From Oscheius sp. JU75 (taxonomy: Eukaryota > Nematoda > Chromadorea > Rhabditida > Rhabditidae), in contig JASJZC010000005.1 in NCBI GenBank assembly GCA_037178855.1, positions 6,758,001-6,822,000 of the forward strand: a stretch of 64,000 nt of DNA. The letters run 5' to 3'. This document shows positions 22,901-33,715 of the stretch, piece after piece. Each line of letters starts with the position of its first letter. Positions within the stretch are counted from its first letter, which is position 1. Under the pieces are notes generated by a model. That model saw only the letters and a program-made list of their open reading frames with translations. It did not search any database and was not told the origin of the DNA. Made by a program: the position numbers and the translations under genes.

Positions 22901-23046
22901 AAAAGGAAAAAGAGCGCGAGGAGAAGGAACGTGCCATTATGAAGCGAGTCACTTTGGGTCATACGGCTCGTATGGAAGCCGAAGAGGAGCAGGAAAAGAA
23001 GGCTGCTGCTGCCTCATCGAACCGACGATTCAACCGATATCGATAG
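13938..23046 (+). CDS. smg-3: UPF2/SMG-3 nonsense-mediated decay factor
   Basis: A large gene of about 20 exons, including 13938-14003, 14069-14339, 14378-14529, 14571-14730 and 15308-15435, with the last at about 22709-23046. Three MIF4G-like regions are readable. Diagnostic blocks are L-G-E-L-Y-N-Y (about 19695), V-D-A-L-T-E-T-V-R, an acidic stretch D-Y-E-E-E-E-E-I, and the UPF1-binding C-terminus with A-L-M-T-R-G-K-G-N-K and D-E-Q-K-L-H-D-S-W-Q-K-E-K. UPF2 bridges UPF3 at exon junctions and UPF1, activating decay of mRNAs with premature stops. Most introns are about 40-60 bp, but those at 14731-15307, 17309-19630 and 21606-22708 are long, and two hold other genes or repeats. The junction near 15450 needs cDNA. 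Confidence 0.9.
14913..15119 (-). CDS. Small secreted peptide precursor nested in a smg-3 intron
   Basis: A single-exon 68-codon frame on the opposite strand to smg-3, entirely inside its 577-bp intron. Residues 1-20 are a signal peptide (M-N-R-S-L-A-F-V-C-L-L-V-L-I-V-H-L-A-T-A) followed by Q-K-E-E-Q. An acidic, Gln-rich spacer follows, then N-K-R-Y-C-C-G-K-S-K-R-S-A-D-F-N. Two Lys-Arg sites flank a six-residue Y-C-C-G-K-S core. Processing would yield a tiny peptide with adjacent cysteines, or the whole tail may act. A CCACAG acceptor is about 26 bases upstream of the ATG. No known family recognised. Confidence 0.65.
   Translation of the reverse strand: MNRSLAFVCLLVLIVHLATAQKEEQFIADETSIQQQPAQEIVQKEGSGVLLRNKRYCCGKSKRSADFN
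17430..18097 (+). pseudogene. Intronless, frameshifted phospholipid scramblase copy inside a smg-3 intron
   Basis: Scramblase blocks run in order without introns: G-L-E-Y-L-S-V-C-D, E-Q-L-V-E-V-L-E, A-N-K-Y-I-I-R-D-R-N-G-Q, F-Q-I-I-L-T-D-N, I-G-Q-I-V-K-H-Y-G-R-Q-W-K-Q-M-V-T-D-A and the C-terminal L-N-A-Q-M-K-A-L-L-V-P-A-V-F-L-V-D. A frame change near 17562 separates the first two from the rest. Between about 17870 and 17915 the better match (F-A-I-V-S-A-I-T-R-K) is in a different frame from its flanks. The N-terminus is lost or unrecognisable. No introns plus a location within a same-strand host intron suggest a retrocopy. A sequencing error cannot be excluded, and a truncated protein from 17639 could be made. 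Confidence 0.65.
18190..18228. repeat. GC-rich hairpin, copy 1
   Basis: AAGTTAGGC pairs with GCCTAACTT, and inside it CCGCCCC pairs with GGGGCGG around a TTCG tetraloop. It is repeated unchanged at 18700-18738. The UUCG loop is unusually stable in RNA. This is part of the tandem unit, not a bacterial terminator. Confidence 0.85.
18614..18649. repeat. Palindrome CAATTAGTGTGC, copy 1
   Basis: A perfect 12-bp inverted repeat, CAATTAGTGTGC and GCACACTAATTG, with a 12-base spacer. Further copies are at 19124-19149 (one mismatch, extending into the spacer) and 19420-19455. Confidence 0.85.
18700..18738. repeat. GC-rich hairpin, copy 2
   Basis: Identical to the hairpin at 18190-18228, at the same position in the second tandem unit. 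Both stem arms and the TTCG loop are conserved. Confidence 0.85.
19114..19149. repeat. Palindrome CAATTAGTGTGC, copy 2
   Basis: Second-unit counterpart of the palindrome at 18614-18649. The right arm reads GCTCACTAATTG, one base off perfect pairing. Confidence 0.75.
19201..19243. repeat. Variant GC-rich hairpin, third unit
   Basis: TTTTGAGCCCC pairs with GGGGCTCAAAA. The GCCCCTTCGGGGC apex of the other two hairpins is kept, while the outer stem is entirely different. The stem has therefore been replaced around a conserved apex. Confidence 0.75.
19420..19455. repeat. Palindrome CAATTAGTGTGC, copy 3
   Basis: Third copy, again perfectly paired over 12 bp, followed by TTGGC and a longer CAGACAGA run (about 19471-19490). 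Confidence 0.8.
21606..22708. other. Long smg-3 intron without a recognised nested gene
   Basis: About 1.1 kb between the exon ending V-G-F-G and the one starting near 22709. A 143-codon minus frame at 21709-22140 has no signal peptide, motif or splice context and looks like chance. No repeat was recognised. Confidence 0.5.
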
Positions 23047-23180
23047 GTACGATTTTTGACTTTTTGAGCACAAGATTAGTTCAGAAAACACCTGATTTGT
23101 CTCAAGTTCTTGCCACCCGACTTGCCAAGATCTACTGGAATGTAAGGGGAAAATTATAAGTCAGTTTACTTACCTTTTTC

Positions 23181-24023
23181 CTATGTTATTGTTGCGTAGA
23201 GCAGTAGAAATAGAATTGAATAGCCTAATAGGGGACCAGGAGACGAATTGCATAGCTCTCTTGTACAGACACACACTCTCTGCATTGCTCTTCTCTCCTG
23301 GACATAGCCTGAAACTGTTGTACTTTGGGAAGAAAACGAGCGGGAAAGTTGATTCTGAATAACCCTGTTGTACTCACCTAATTGCACGTTTCTGGACACC
23401 GTCCGGACATTTTGACAGGCCATATGCTGGAAATTGGAACGGCGATCGCAGCCAGTTCCGAGCCAGTATTCGCCGCCACCTGGAAACATTTTTTGTTGGA
23501 AAGAACACGCGTCCTATCAGGCTGTAATGTAACTTTGTATATGACTTTCACACGTTCTGAAGAATCCCACCTAGGCTACTGAATTATTCTCTACCTTCTA
23601 TTTTAGCGTCTTGAGGAGGGGTGCCCCTTTTTGTTTGCAAACAAATTCGGGACTAATGAAGTAATTTCAAGGATCTGAGACGATACGCGGGGAGAGGCCT
23701 TTCTCTGTTTACTCCACTTCTTTCCGAAAACCCCCGCCGTCTCCCAGCTATGGTGATATTAACCGGTCTTTTCAAAATAAATGTAGTTTACCCATGTGCA
23801 TAGTGATAGTTACACAGACATCCTGGTCGCGATCACATCGAATCGGCTCCATCAAGCAGCTCGGTCGAGCCAGACGGGTGGAAACACGGAAATTGTCCAG
23901 CTGGGAGGTTCCTAAATGGATTTCCGACGGGGAGAGAGAGGTAGTCATACCAGGTGTCTGAAGACATGCCATGCAGGAAAGTGACTGACAGCCGGGGATG
24001 AATAGAAAGAGGAGAAAGAACAT
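23181..24023 (-). CDS. Ly6/three-finger domain protein, probably GPI-anchored
   Basis: Four exons in phase (23951-24023, 23792-23911, 23378-23479, 23181-23308) give 140 residues. The signal peptide M-F-F-L-L-F-L-F-I-P-G-C-Q-S leads to L-S-C-M-A-C. Exactly ten cysteines follow in the mature part, ending V-C-V-C-T-R-E-L-C-N, the Ly6/uPAR closing signature. A hydrophobic C-terminus (L-L-G-Y-S-I-L-F-L-L-L-Y-A-T-I-T) suits GPI attachment. CTCCAG lies 4 bases before the ATG. The 39-bp intron at 23912-23950 is also open, so retention would add 13 residues. Such proteins modulate receptors and channels at the cell surface in other nematodes (odr-2, hot family); the specific partner is unknown. Confidence 0.8.
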
Positions 24024-25649
24024 GGTTCTGGAGCTGAGAGTTCTCAACAGATGGCTGGCACAAGGCAGTCTCCATCGCATGCCTCACACTGAGGGGGCGG
24101 GGTCGAGAGAGCCCGGCCGGGTTGGATAAAGTTGACCGGCGCGACGGATTGAGTCCTGACTCGATTAGGGACAACTCAACTCTCTGTGTTGCTTGGGGAC
24201 GAAGCACTACCACTAGTGCCGTCTACATTTTCATCCAGATTATCGAAGTTTATTGAACGAAGATGGGAAAAGTTTTGCTCCCGAAGGAGTGCTGTCTAAG
24301 GTGACGTTTTCGGACGGCTGTTTTTTGAATTAAGGGTGGTCTTATAACCAGACGAATAGTTACAGTAGTTTAGGTTAGACATGGGTCAAAGGTTAGCCCA
24401 TTATGATTCCAAAAAGAGGAAGGTTATACGAAGTCTTTGAAGAAGTAAGGCCTTGAAACTCACTACGAACTAATTGGGCTGATTCTTGTCAAAAAACATT
24501 AAGAAACTTCAGGCTGTACCACCTAAAAATGTACTTAAAATTGAGATACTTTCAGTTCAAGATAGAAATGGGTGTAATAGCGCTGCATCTGATTCCCGAT
24601 TTTTTTAATTTCTGAGCAGAGCAACTTTATAGAGCCATAACTCTGTTGAAGTTGTATGCTCTTCTAATTCTGTGGCAACTGTTCGAAGCAGATGTTTCAC
24701 TATTATGAGTAAACCAGTCCGTTTGGTCAATGAATTTGGATTTCAAAGCGAGGGGGTGACAAAAAGCAAGAAGATCCGATGAGCTAGGGGTGGAATAAGA
24801 AAAAAGGATAAATTTCTAATCCAGAAAGAATGAAGAGTCTTCGCAACGGGAAGAGAGGTGAATTCGTGACCGGTCACGCGGAATAACGCTTCAGTTCTTT
24901 TCCAGGAGGGCAAGTCCTATTGTTCTTTTCGAGGCAAGGACTAGTCCGTCTATGCATATCTGGAACCCTTGTTTCGTATTAATTGAATCCAGGCATTTTC
25001 TTCGGCTTTATTACGAACAGATTTCAGGCACTGAACTACCTGCAGATGGATCCTATTGTCACGCCTGCAAAACTGCTGAGAGAAATTGCGTGGTACTGTC
25101 AATTCAACTGCTGCCAACTGTGGAGTTTGCACAAACTTCGCCGTCCCTTAGTCTTGATTTAGCATTGACAATAGGAGGTTGCAACGCTTCTCCAATAGCC
25201 TAAGTTCCCAAGTTTTCCCAAAAGCTGACTACTTAATCTTTGACATGCAATGACTTGCCAGCTTTTTTCTCGTGGTGACGCACGGACGGACGAACACTAC
25301 TGAACTTTAGTAGTAGAAACCAGCCGTCCTTTCACCATCAGTTTACATTGGCGCCGCTTCGTAGTAACAGAAGATTCCTTCCCTGTGAAAAAAGCCAAGT
25401 TTTAAGCGCACCCAAAGTTGACTTGCCATCCAATTTAGGCAATGACTGTTTCCGAACAACAAAACTTTCTGGACAACATAATTGGCTCGCTTCTGTTTCA
25501 TGGCCACGGACAAACAAACAAACAGACAAAGTCCTCTACAGAAACCATCGCGCTTTAGATAGTAGAGATCATTGGGGGCCCAATCATTCAGGAAAAAAAG
25601 AGGAGAGAGCAAGATAATACTGATGTTCATTACAAAGGAGGTAGACTTT
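24024..25649. other. Intergenic region; possible unassigned exon and a dispersed repeat
   Basis: A possible plus-strand terminal exon lies at about 25027-25162 after GATTTCAG. It reads A-L-N-Y-L-Q-M-D-P-I-V-T-P and ends R-R-P-L-V-L-I-stop, but no start could be joined to it. Around 25340-25560 on the minus strand is a degenerate relative of the 18.2-19.5 kb repeat (TGTCTGTTTGTTTGT, then AAGTCAACTTTGGG). Confidence 0.35.
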
Positions 25650-26098
25650 TTAGCGACAGAATCCACAAGTCTTGGGGCATTCGGTGGTCATGAGTGTGCG
25701 ATAAGCGGAGTTGTTGCAGAGATAGGCTCTGCTGGGGCAGTCGGATGTCCCGGTACTTGGGTTGATCTTGTCAACACATTCTAAACCAAAGGAGTATTAC
25801 ACGCCAACGATTCAAACAAACGCGAGGAGCAGAATCCGCAGGTCTTCTTGCACTGATCCATCATGAGACTCTGATAGGTCGAATCCGTACAGTATGAGGC
25901 CATCTTATGACAGTCCGATTTTCCAGTGCTGGGATTGACCTTATCCTGACAGCTAGAAGTAGAACAGCAGACTCCGTTGGTCAGGGTGAGGCCAGTTGGA
26001 CAGAAACCATTGACTGGGCTTGTTCCAGCCGATCCACCAGGGCATTGACCGAAGGCAAGGGTCACGAGAAGAGAGCTGACGAGAAGAGAACGGAACAT
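25650..26098 (-). CDS. Secreted protein with two ShKT domains
   Basis: Exons 25822-26098 and 25650-25780 (41-bp intron, phase 1) give 135 residues. A signal peptide M-F-R-S-L-L-V-S-S-L-L-V-T-L-A-F-G precedes a Cys-poor start (G-F-C-P-T-G-L). Two ShKT modules follow, each with six cysteines: C-Q-D-K-V-N-P-S-T-G-K-S-D-C through C-K-K-T-C-G-F-C, and C-V-D-K-I-N-P-S-T-G-T-S-D-C through C-P-K-T-C-G-F-C-R-stop. ShKT domains in nematodes occur in secreted cuticle, gut and immunomodulatory proteins. The potassium-channel-blocking Lys-Tyr pair of sea-anemone ShK is not evident, so a toxin role is not implied. A paralogue lies at 35973-36542. Confidence 0.9.
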
Positions 26099-26430
26099 TG
26101 TCGACTTGTGATTTTGCAGAGTTCATACGAAACTTTAATAGTGCCCGTAGCAGGTTGATCAAACAGTCGTTGTCACTCATTTGGGAGATTTGAAAGACAA
26201 TTGACACGAATATGGCATCATTGAGCAGAGTCGAGACCGTTAAGGGACGACAGCCTGCCCAAACAGTGGTGAGGTGTCTAAAAATCAAATGTTCGTGAAT
26301 CCTCTAGAATAAAGTCCTTCGTTCTCATAATTCATCTCTCCTGACACGAACTCGCCGTTTCCAGGATTAACTTCTTCCAGTTGACCACCCCTTCCGACCC
26401 GTCAGTTTCCTCTCGTTTTTTCTCCCGACA

Positions 26431-27144
26431 ATGAAGCTTCTACTGCTACTGACTATTTTCGCTCTAGCTCTTCCCGTCGTCATGTCATTCCGTGTCTACT
26501 GTAAGTTTGGAACGCTATTGAACTGGCTGCACATGATCTCTTTGCAAGCACACTATGCCTGGTTGTTGCCTGAAAACCTCAGAACTGGAAGCTGGTCAGA
26601 GAAGGACGAGGTTAGAATCGTGGTTCTGAGTGATAGAACGTTGTGAAAACCATGGTCAACTTCAGTCAATTCCCAGATTGAACTTTCTCAACACGTCTAC
26701 GTGGAGAAAAGGTCTACTTCGAAATACCAGTATGCAGTTGGGAGTTTTGCATGCATGAGATAGACCCGGAGAACAAACTAAACCTACTCATGGAGCCTCT
26801 AGATGACTCAAAAGTTCTGTTCCTGCCCACTAAAAATTTCAGCTCTCGTTATTCTCCTCACCCTGTCAAATGCATGTGATGAACCAGCTATTTTCATCTC
26901 TCCCTTTTTCACTCCTCTTGTTTACGAGTCACTCCCCCTCCGTTCAAAAATTCAACATTTGTTAATTTCGTTGATGCATGTGTATGGGCTTCTTTGCATA
27001 ATCAGATAACTTCTAGATTAACTCTAGATTCTAGACGGTCTTCTACCGAAATTGCCTAATCGCTTGCGAATATTCTATCGAGAGCGAAGTCTTCCCGTCT
27101 TCGACAGTTCCAAAGACATTCCTCTGTCCATAGACGTAGATTAG
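26431..27144 (+). CDS. Small secreted peptide, unknown
   Basis: Exon 1 (26431-26500) encodes a textbook signal peptide, M-K-L-L-L-L-L-T-I-F-A-L-A-L-P-V-V-M-S. It joins in phase 1, over a 534-bp intron, to 27035-27144, giving 59 residues ending S-I-D-V-D-stop. The mature part has basic sites (P-N-R-L-R, Y-R-E-R) and would be about 40 residues without cysteines. The long intron is atypical here, and alternative internal exons between 26550 and 27000 are possible. Confidence 0.45.
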
Positions 27145-28421
27145 TTATCTGTTCTATCCGCCGAAATCTACAGTACTCTTTTAGGGAACGAGAACCGTCT
27201 TCGCCCCAAACGAATTGCCTTCCCACATAGCCGGTTCAGTAAGAACCGTCGTCCCGTCTACAGCGAGAATGCTGGTTTCGTCGAAGAATGACATCTTTAT
27301 TCTCGGTTAAAACAAACGCCATGTTAAGTGACAAAAAAGACCTTATTGTTCGTCGTATTAGCACCAGTCTGCAAAGTAGCACAGGAGCCTCTCTCCCCGA
27401 AATTTTTCCTAAGCACATTTCTCTTCTCCTCGCTGCTCGGATCCGCCTCGGCAACACCTTAATTTGTACCGATTAGTGCTAGAAACTGGTCTACTCGGAT
27501 GGACGGAGGGCTGGCTTTTCGGCTTGCAGCACAGAGTGGAACAGCTACAACCCATGCTAGAAACAGTCGGAATGAGAATGAGAGCGACTATATAGGTCGA
27601 GAAAAGTAAGGTGGCCGCACGTGAGAAATGCCGTGGGAACGGATATATTTGCGGATGAATGATGTGGGTTTGTGTGGTGGGATATTTTTTGAAGCCAAGT
27701 TGTCAGCTGCTAGTTTTTAATTGGGAAGACAACAATACAAGCGAGAAGTTTGGTGCTGTAAACCAACAGATGATTCTCTCATGGACTAAAAGCTAAATGG
27801 TTTTCTAATTTCAACTCTTCTCAAGATTGTTGCATGACATTTGGAGAGCTACTGGACACACAACGCTCCTCATATGAATCGTTCCTTTTCTTTTTCCCGC
27901 TGTCCATATAAAAACTCCGATTACTAGTCAGTTTTCACTTCTACCCAGCTTATATCAGGATTGAAACAAAGTGTTTGACAGGCAAGCAGTAATGAATATG
28001 CAAAAAACTACTCCACTGCAAAAATATTACAAAAAGAGCAGCATTTCGCCCGAAAAAGTTACTAGGTACCAATGTCCAATTCACTGCTTTGCTGCAGCCT
28101 ATCAAACATCATCTAAAAGGCAGAGAGTGAGCGAGAAATCAAGCCTTGGGACTCGGATGGAGCCTTCTCTTCCTTTTCAGGATGAAAGGGCTGGGCTTTT
28201 GAAGCCGATTGCGAGGAAGAAAGTGACGAATCCACGTCAAGAGGCTTTGGGCCGGATCTCAGAAACTATCGTCTTTCAGGTAATGGTTAGAGTTTTAGTG
28301 TCAACAAGACAAACTTAAGTGGGAAAATAAAAGTAACAAAACCAAGAGTATTACGAAGTTATTGATGATGGATAGGAAAAAAATTAGATTTAATGACAAC
28401 GGGGTCACGTAACAAAGGGAA
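27145..28421. other. Intergenic region between convergent genes
   Basis: Contains two modest plus-strand frames. The one at 27288-27476 ends I-R-L-G-N-T-L-I-C-T-D. The one at 27971-28318 is Lys/Arg/Ser-rich and unsupported by splice sites. No RNA gene or repeat was recognised. Confidence 0.35.
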
Positions 28422-31400
28422 TTAGGCCCAGAAGTGATGCTCAAGCTTACTCTTGACAGAGTCAGTGACTTTCTCAAAGTAATCCTTGGTACTGTCGTGA
28501 CGGAATTGGCCAGTCTCGCCGCTGGATCCGGAGAGAGCGCTGCGAGCGTCTTGATCACGATGGCTGGAAAACGAGGATCGATATGCGAAGAAGGAAAGAT
28601 TCACTTGACTTCGTTGTAATTGTTCCTCCCACGCTTGGTAAGATTGGTGGCGGCGGTGAGCGGGACGGGAAGAGTAGTAGGAGCATTGACGACTTGATGA
28701 CCATAGGCAAGGGCATGAGTGAGCTGCTGAGCATCGTCGCTGTTGAGGCATTTTCCGACCGATCCCTGGACGGCGGCGACAATCACGCAACGAAGCGGAC
28801 GAACCGTGCCCTGAAAAGTTAGAAAGAGATCCAAAGAAGATCAAAAAGAAATTATTGAGAGCTGACCATAATTCCTTTCTGAGGGACGATGATGAACTCG
28901 TTGTACTGCGGATTGACGACGCCGGTACGGACGACTGTTCCAGAACAGACATTCTGCTCGTGAGGCTTGGCGCGAGGATTAATACTGAAAAATAAATACG
29001 TAACAAAACAGACAAGTAGCTTACTCGGTAGGGAGCATCCTGAAGTTGGAATTGGTCATGGCGACAATGCAGGTGACCGACGGATTGTAGGGAGGGCTCT
29101 GCTTGAGCAGTTGGAAGGCTCCCTGGAACTGCTCGACCTCCTGAAGAACCTTGGGAAACTCTCCCTCCGAGACACCTCCGCGGTAGATGATGATGTCGTC
29201 CGGCAGAGAGCCAACAATTTTAAGACGCGTCTGAAGAGCCTTGGCCTAAAAAAAAGTCGATAAAAAAGAAAATGAAAAAGACTTACAACTCTGTCGGTGA
29301 CATTGGAGAGTCCGGCGAAACGAGGAGCCTGCATCCAGTAAGTTCCTCCAAGGTGGGTAGCATGTTCGAGGGAAAAGGACATTCCGACGACAGAGGGCTC
29401 GCTCTGCTCGATCTTGAGTGCGCGGTCGGCGAAGGACTGGGGACCGGCGTGACTGATATCAAAGCCGAAGATCATGCGACTCGGGTGGAGAAGATTTGGA
29501 TCGCTGGAATTTGTTAAGGTACAAAAGAACGATGTAATCACTTACGTAACGTTCTTATTCTTCCTCAAATGCTCGCGGCTCAAGCCAACGGCATGATTGA
29601 CTCCTCCAGCCTTGGGATTCAGCTTCTGGATCAGGTTGCCGATGACCATGAAGGCTCCCTGCTGTCCGATAGCCTTATTCAGAGTCTGGTTGCAGACTTG
29701 CTGAGTAACAACGCCATGCTTGGCTTCCAGAGACTTGACCAGAGCTAAAATTGCGAAAGTTGGCTAGCTGGAAAAGGGGCTTACCATGAACGGGGTCAAA
29801 CTTGTTCTTGGCGACACAGAAGATGTATGGGTGGGGTTCACTTTTGAGATCGATGTAGATGTCCTCCAGATTCTTGACGATCTCGCTCTGGCAGTTGACT
29901 ATCTCGACATGACGGCTATCGGGAACCCTCATTCCCTTGTTGCTGGCTTCGCGCAAGATCTTCTCCAGGAAAAATCGGGCCGGATCTTTATCGACGGCCC
30001 GATCGAAAATGACGAAGACCATCTTGGAGATGACTCCGCCCTTAAGGAAGGTCGCATTACGGATATTCCAGTCCCTCATTGAACCGTCGCTCTGGGGCTC
30101 GACAGTGTTCGACTTGTACTTAATGGCTGGTGGGAACAGCGTAGCAGCGGCAACACGTTCCCATCTGTTTTCGACTTTGATCTGAACTTGCAACATGGCA
30201 AGCTCATGAAAAGGTTACAAACTTTGAAATTCTTGAGGAATTTGTTGTCCCTGTCTAGAAGACACTCCTTGATGGCTCTCTCGATGTATTCCTTCAGCTC
30301 CAGAGGGTTCATGCGACATTCCTTGATCATGTTCTCGGCCATGCTTCTAGACGACTTCTGGCAGCTGACACGCTGACCGCGCTCAATTTCCAAAACTTCC
30401 TGGGGATAGAGAGACATCTTTTGACGGTCCTTCTCAATGATGCAGGGGAGATGAGGATACTTGAGCTTGTAGTTGTACTTGTCCTTGAAGAAATCGTTGA
30501 TAGAGACTTGGTTTCCATCGTACTCGAACATCGTGCTGAAAACAAGAATTAGTAAGATCTTAAGAAAAGCTCACTTATTAGCATTCTCGTTGTGAAGTCC
30601 ATTGACGTTGATGAAACGGGTCTTGCTCTTATCCGTGTAGATGGTACGGGCGATCAGTCCTTTGAGCTGCTGGTTTAGCTTCGACTTGTCACTGCGTGAA
30701 ATGTGTTCGAGATCACGAGCATCTCTAGCACCGATGTACTCGGCACAGAACTTGGGAATGGCCACACCGTTGAAAAACGGAGACTTCTTGGCTGACATAG
30801 ACCGCTGTTCGAGTAAGGGATACAAAGCGCTTACCGTCAATTTGGACGTAGCAATGGGGCTTGCCGTCCTCCGATTCACCAATGCGGACACTCTTCTCAA
30901 ATCCGGACTTGATCGACTTGCCCTCGCCGATCGGGACATCGTTGCGCGATGACTTGGCGTAATACTTGTTACCGAAGACAAAGTGGTCACCACTGAAAAT
31001 TAAGGTGCAACATTATGTTAGAGGCATCTGCAAAACAAAAATAATTGAAGATGGCTTACATCTTATTCAGACTGGCCGAAGTGAGGACTTCGAGGAACTG
31101 CATGGTCTCGCGGTGCTTGTCCTCCTCGTTTGCCGTCGAATAGACAAAATCCAGTGTATGCTCGATGGAGACGACGATCTGCTCGCACTGCTTGCCGACG
31201 TAGTTGCGAGTGTTGTCGCTGCTGACTTCTTCCTGGACAGAACATCATGAAGGAACAAAAAGAAAAAGTTTACCCTGGACAGAGCAAGACCGAAGACTTT
31301 GCAGTCCCCTTCGAGGGGCAACGAGAGACGCTTGGCCGCGTAGAGGATATTGGCGCAGTCGTAGACCAAGCAGTACTTGTCATCGATCAGTGGCTGTCCG

Positions 31401-31796
31401 TTCTTCTCGCACTTCTTGAGGAAGTCCGACCAGATAGACTGACAAATTCGACGACGATGCTGGGAGGCGACACTGAAAACAAAAAACGAACTCATTATGA
31501 ACTCGACAATGGCAGGCTCCAGATTAGTAAATAAAGCGTAAAACCTACTCAGACTTGATTCCTTTAGTGAGATCGTATTCTTGTTCTTTGCGAATCTTTT
31601 TGAGGTCGATGCGGTACTTGTGTACCATCATGTTGGCGTCCAGCTCCATCCTGAAGAGGTTGCAGCGGACTTCGGACTCGAAACATCCCCTCGACTGCGG
31701 TACGTGATCCTTTTGCGGGAGTCGGAGAACCTGACTTCCGGCAATCTCCTTCTTCTCTTCAACGTCCATGGGCTCGTCCTTTTTGTCACCGTCCAT
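28422..31796 (-). CDS. Argonaute protein, WAGO-type
   Basis: Roughly a dozen exons encode N, PAZ, MID and PIWI regions. The start M-D-G-D-K-K-D-E-P-M-D-V-E is 8 bases after GGTATTCAG. PIWI contains M-I-F-G-F-D-I-S-H-A-G-P-Q-S (first catalytic Asp kept). The second block is I-I-I-Y-R-G-G-V-S-E-G-E-F, where slicing Argonautes have Y-R-D-G, so that Asp is Gly. The final His block is replaced by N-A-P-T-T-L-P-V-P-L-T-A-A, then K-R-G-R-N-N-Y-N-E, which is typical of worm-specific WAGOs. The protein ends H-H-F-W-A. WAGOs bind secondary 22G small RNAs and silence transcripts without slicing. Paralogue and location (nuclear or cytoplasmic) cannot be decided here. Confidence 0.9.
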
Positions 31797-33715
31797 TTTG
31801 AAACTGAATACCATGATGTTATACTGGATTACAGAGAAAATCCGGGAAGTAAATAAGTATAAGTACAAAATCTTTGCAACAAAGAATGTGTGAAAAAAAA
31901 GAAACGAAGCAAAAAAGAAATTTGTAGGTCAATCAAAAAAAAAACAAACAAACAGACATACTGTACTCACGTAAGTTCGTGATGGGACATATCCCTGATT
32001 TTCAGGCAATTGCGCGCGAATTCAAGTAGGTTTCTGCTACCCACCTGGAGATTTCTGTCTTATCGAGTTTTCATACGCTTTTTTTGCACCACAAAGACCT
32101 CGGTTAGAGTGAGCACTCTCAGAATGCCGGAAAATCAAAGGTTTCTCCACCTAACTTATTAGTCAGATTGATACAATTCGAGCAGTTTTTGGTAAGAGAA
32201 CTTCGAAAGAAGGTTATAAGAGACCCGAAAAGGAAGTTGTACGTCTAAGAAATGGAACAGAAGTATGACCATGAAACTTTTGAATTGGGCCTTTTAACTT
32301 CGGGTTCAGACAATCGAAAAAAAGAATCGCAACGACCACAGTGTCTACGGCAGGACATTGCTTTTGTTGATGTGGCCACTTTCCATACAATTCGTAGACG
32401 GCCAATAAAAGCAGGATTTATTATGTTTGAAGGGAGTGAATAGATAAGCTACAAAAAGAGCAGAAAATGGGAAGAGAAGCAGCAAAGAGGTAGTCTTCGT
32501 AAGTGAAAGAGACCTATTACTGGGAACGAGTCTTTTCCTGAAGAAGCAGAGATAGTTAGGCGTCACTTGTTCTCTTTTTACCGGACTGATCCCCGTAATT
32601 TCCGGTCTCCTAATTCACAGAGTTGTGATCATTGAACGCGTTCGAGAGAGAGAGAGAAGATTTCGGGGATAGCCATCCGAGGTTTTGTTTTATGTCCGTC
32701 ATTTCACGACGCGAGAATGAATTAATCGAGAGGCTAGTGACGAGTTCTTTTCACTGATTTTCTCGTCCTCTTCCCCTTCATCCAGTTCCTTGTCCAGGAC
32801 GGAACTTGTAAGTCTGAGTAATTTGTCTCGGACCATAAAAGTTGTTCATTCCAAAGCGAATCACCGCCCTCATTCAACAGGTATAAAGAAAGCTGGAGTC
32901 TGTCTTGGAAAACCTTTTCCCTGAAGTCGTTTTGCTATTTCTGGATAGGACTTCCTGATGCCCGTGAATAACTCATCGAAATGTGTTGCTCAAGCTGTGG
33001 AGATGGGAGAGACATACACTTGACCACCTACATCTTTTCCGTTACCATAAGTCCTTTTCTATAAATCCGTGATTGTTTACTGGGCGTGACCATTTTCAAA
33101 GCCAGATTGTCTGTCTCTGAACTCCTACAACTTGGGTCTGCTTGTTTTTTTTCGGTATTACAAAGACAGCTTGAGTTAAAAATACACCCCAGACAAGTAG
33201 TAACTGTTGATCTTTTAGTCTAGTGACTCTCAAGGTTTGGTCGGTAGATCATTCCAGAGGAATCTTTCTTTCTTTTTATGCCAATGAACTTGACTTTGGT
33301 GTCTTTTATGCATGGTTCATGTGTAGGCCTCAAAGATCAACCCACGGAAAACATGGGAATACTCAAGTTACAGATTCACCCAAAAGAGTAGGTTAGAGAT
33401 TTGGCTCCCTTCATTTGGTAGCTACTCTCTATCCACAATTCCCAGTTTGAACATCTGAACCAGCGTTCAGATCCAGTAATAGGATCCGTCTCCATTGTTT
33501 TCTGCGTCATCCTACCAATAAAAGAGCTCAATTTCCATATTTTGTTTGTCATAACTGACCGATTGTTGTGTTAGGCACCTCATCTTTTCCCTCTCAGTAA
33601 TTTAGTCGCGACCAAAACTGCCAATTTGCGACCAGGCGTTCAAGCAATTTTGCTCAAGGGTCACGCAGTCCTCATAACCTCTCATCCCCTATTATTCTCA
33701 AGCATTTCAGAAAGA
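31797..33715. other. Intergenic region, presumed Argonaute promoter side
   Basis: 1.9 kb with only short frames. It holds a GAGAGAGAGA tract near 32645 but no recognised gene, RNA or inverted repeat. The Argonaute promoter presumably lies in its left part. Confidence 0.4.

Noticed and set aside
28434-31868. Many plus-strand frames across the Argonaute gene
   Set aside because: They are antisense shadows of its exons; the minus frames carry the PIWI, MID and PAZ motifs.
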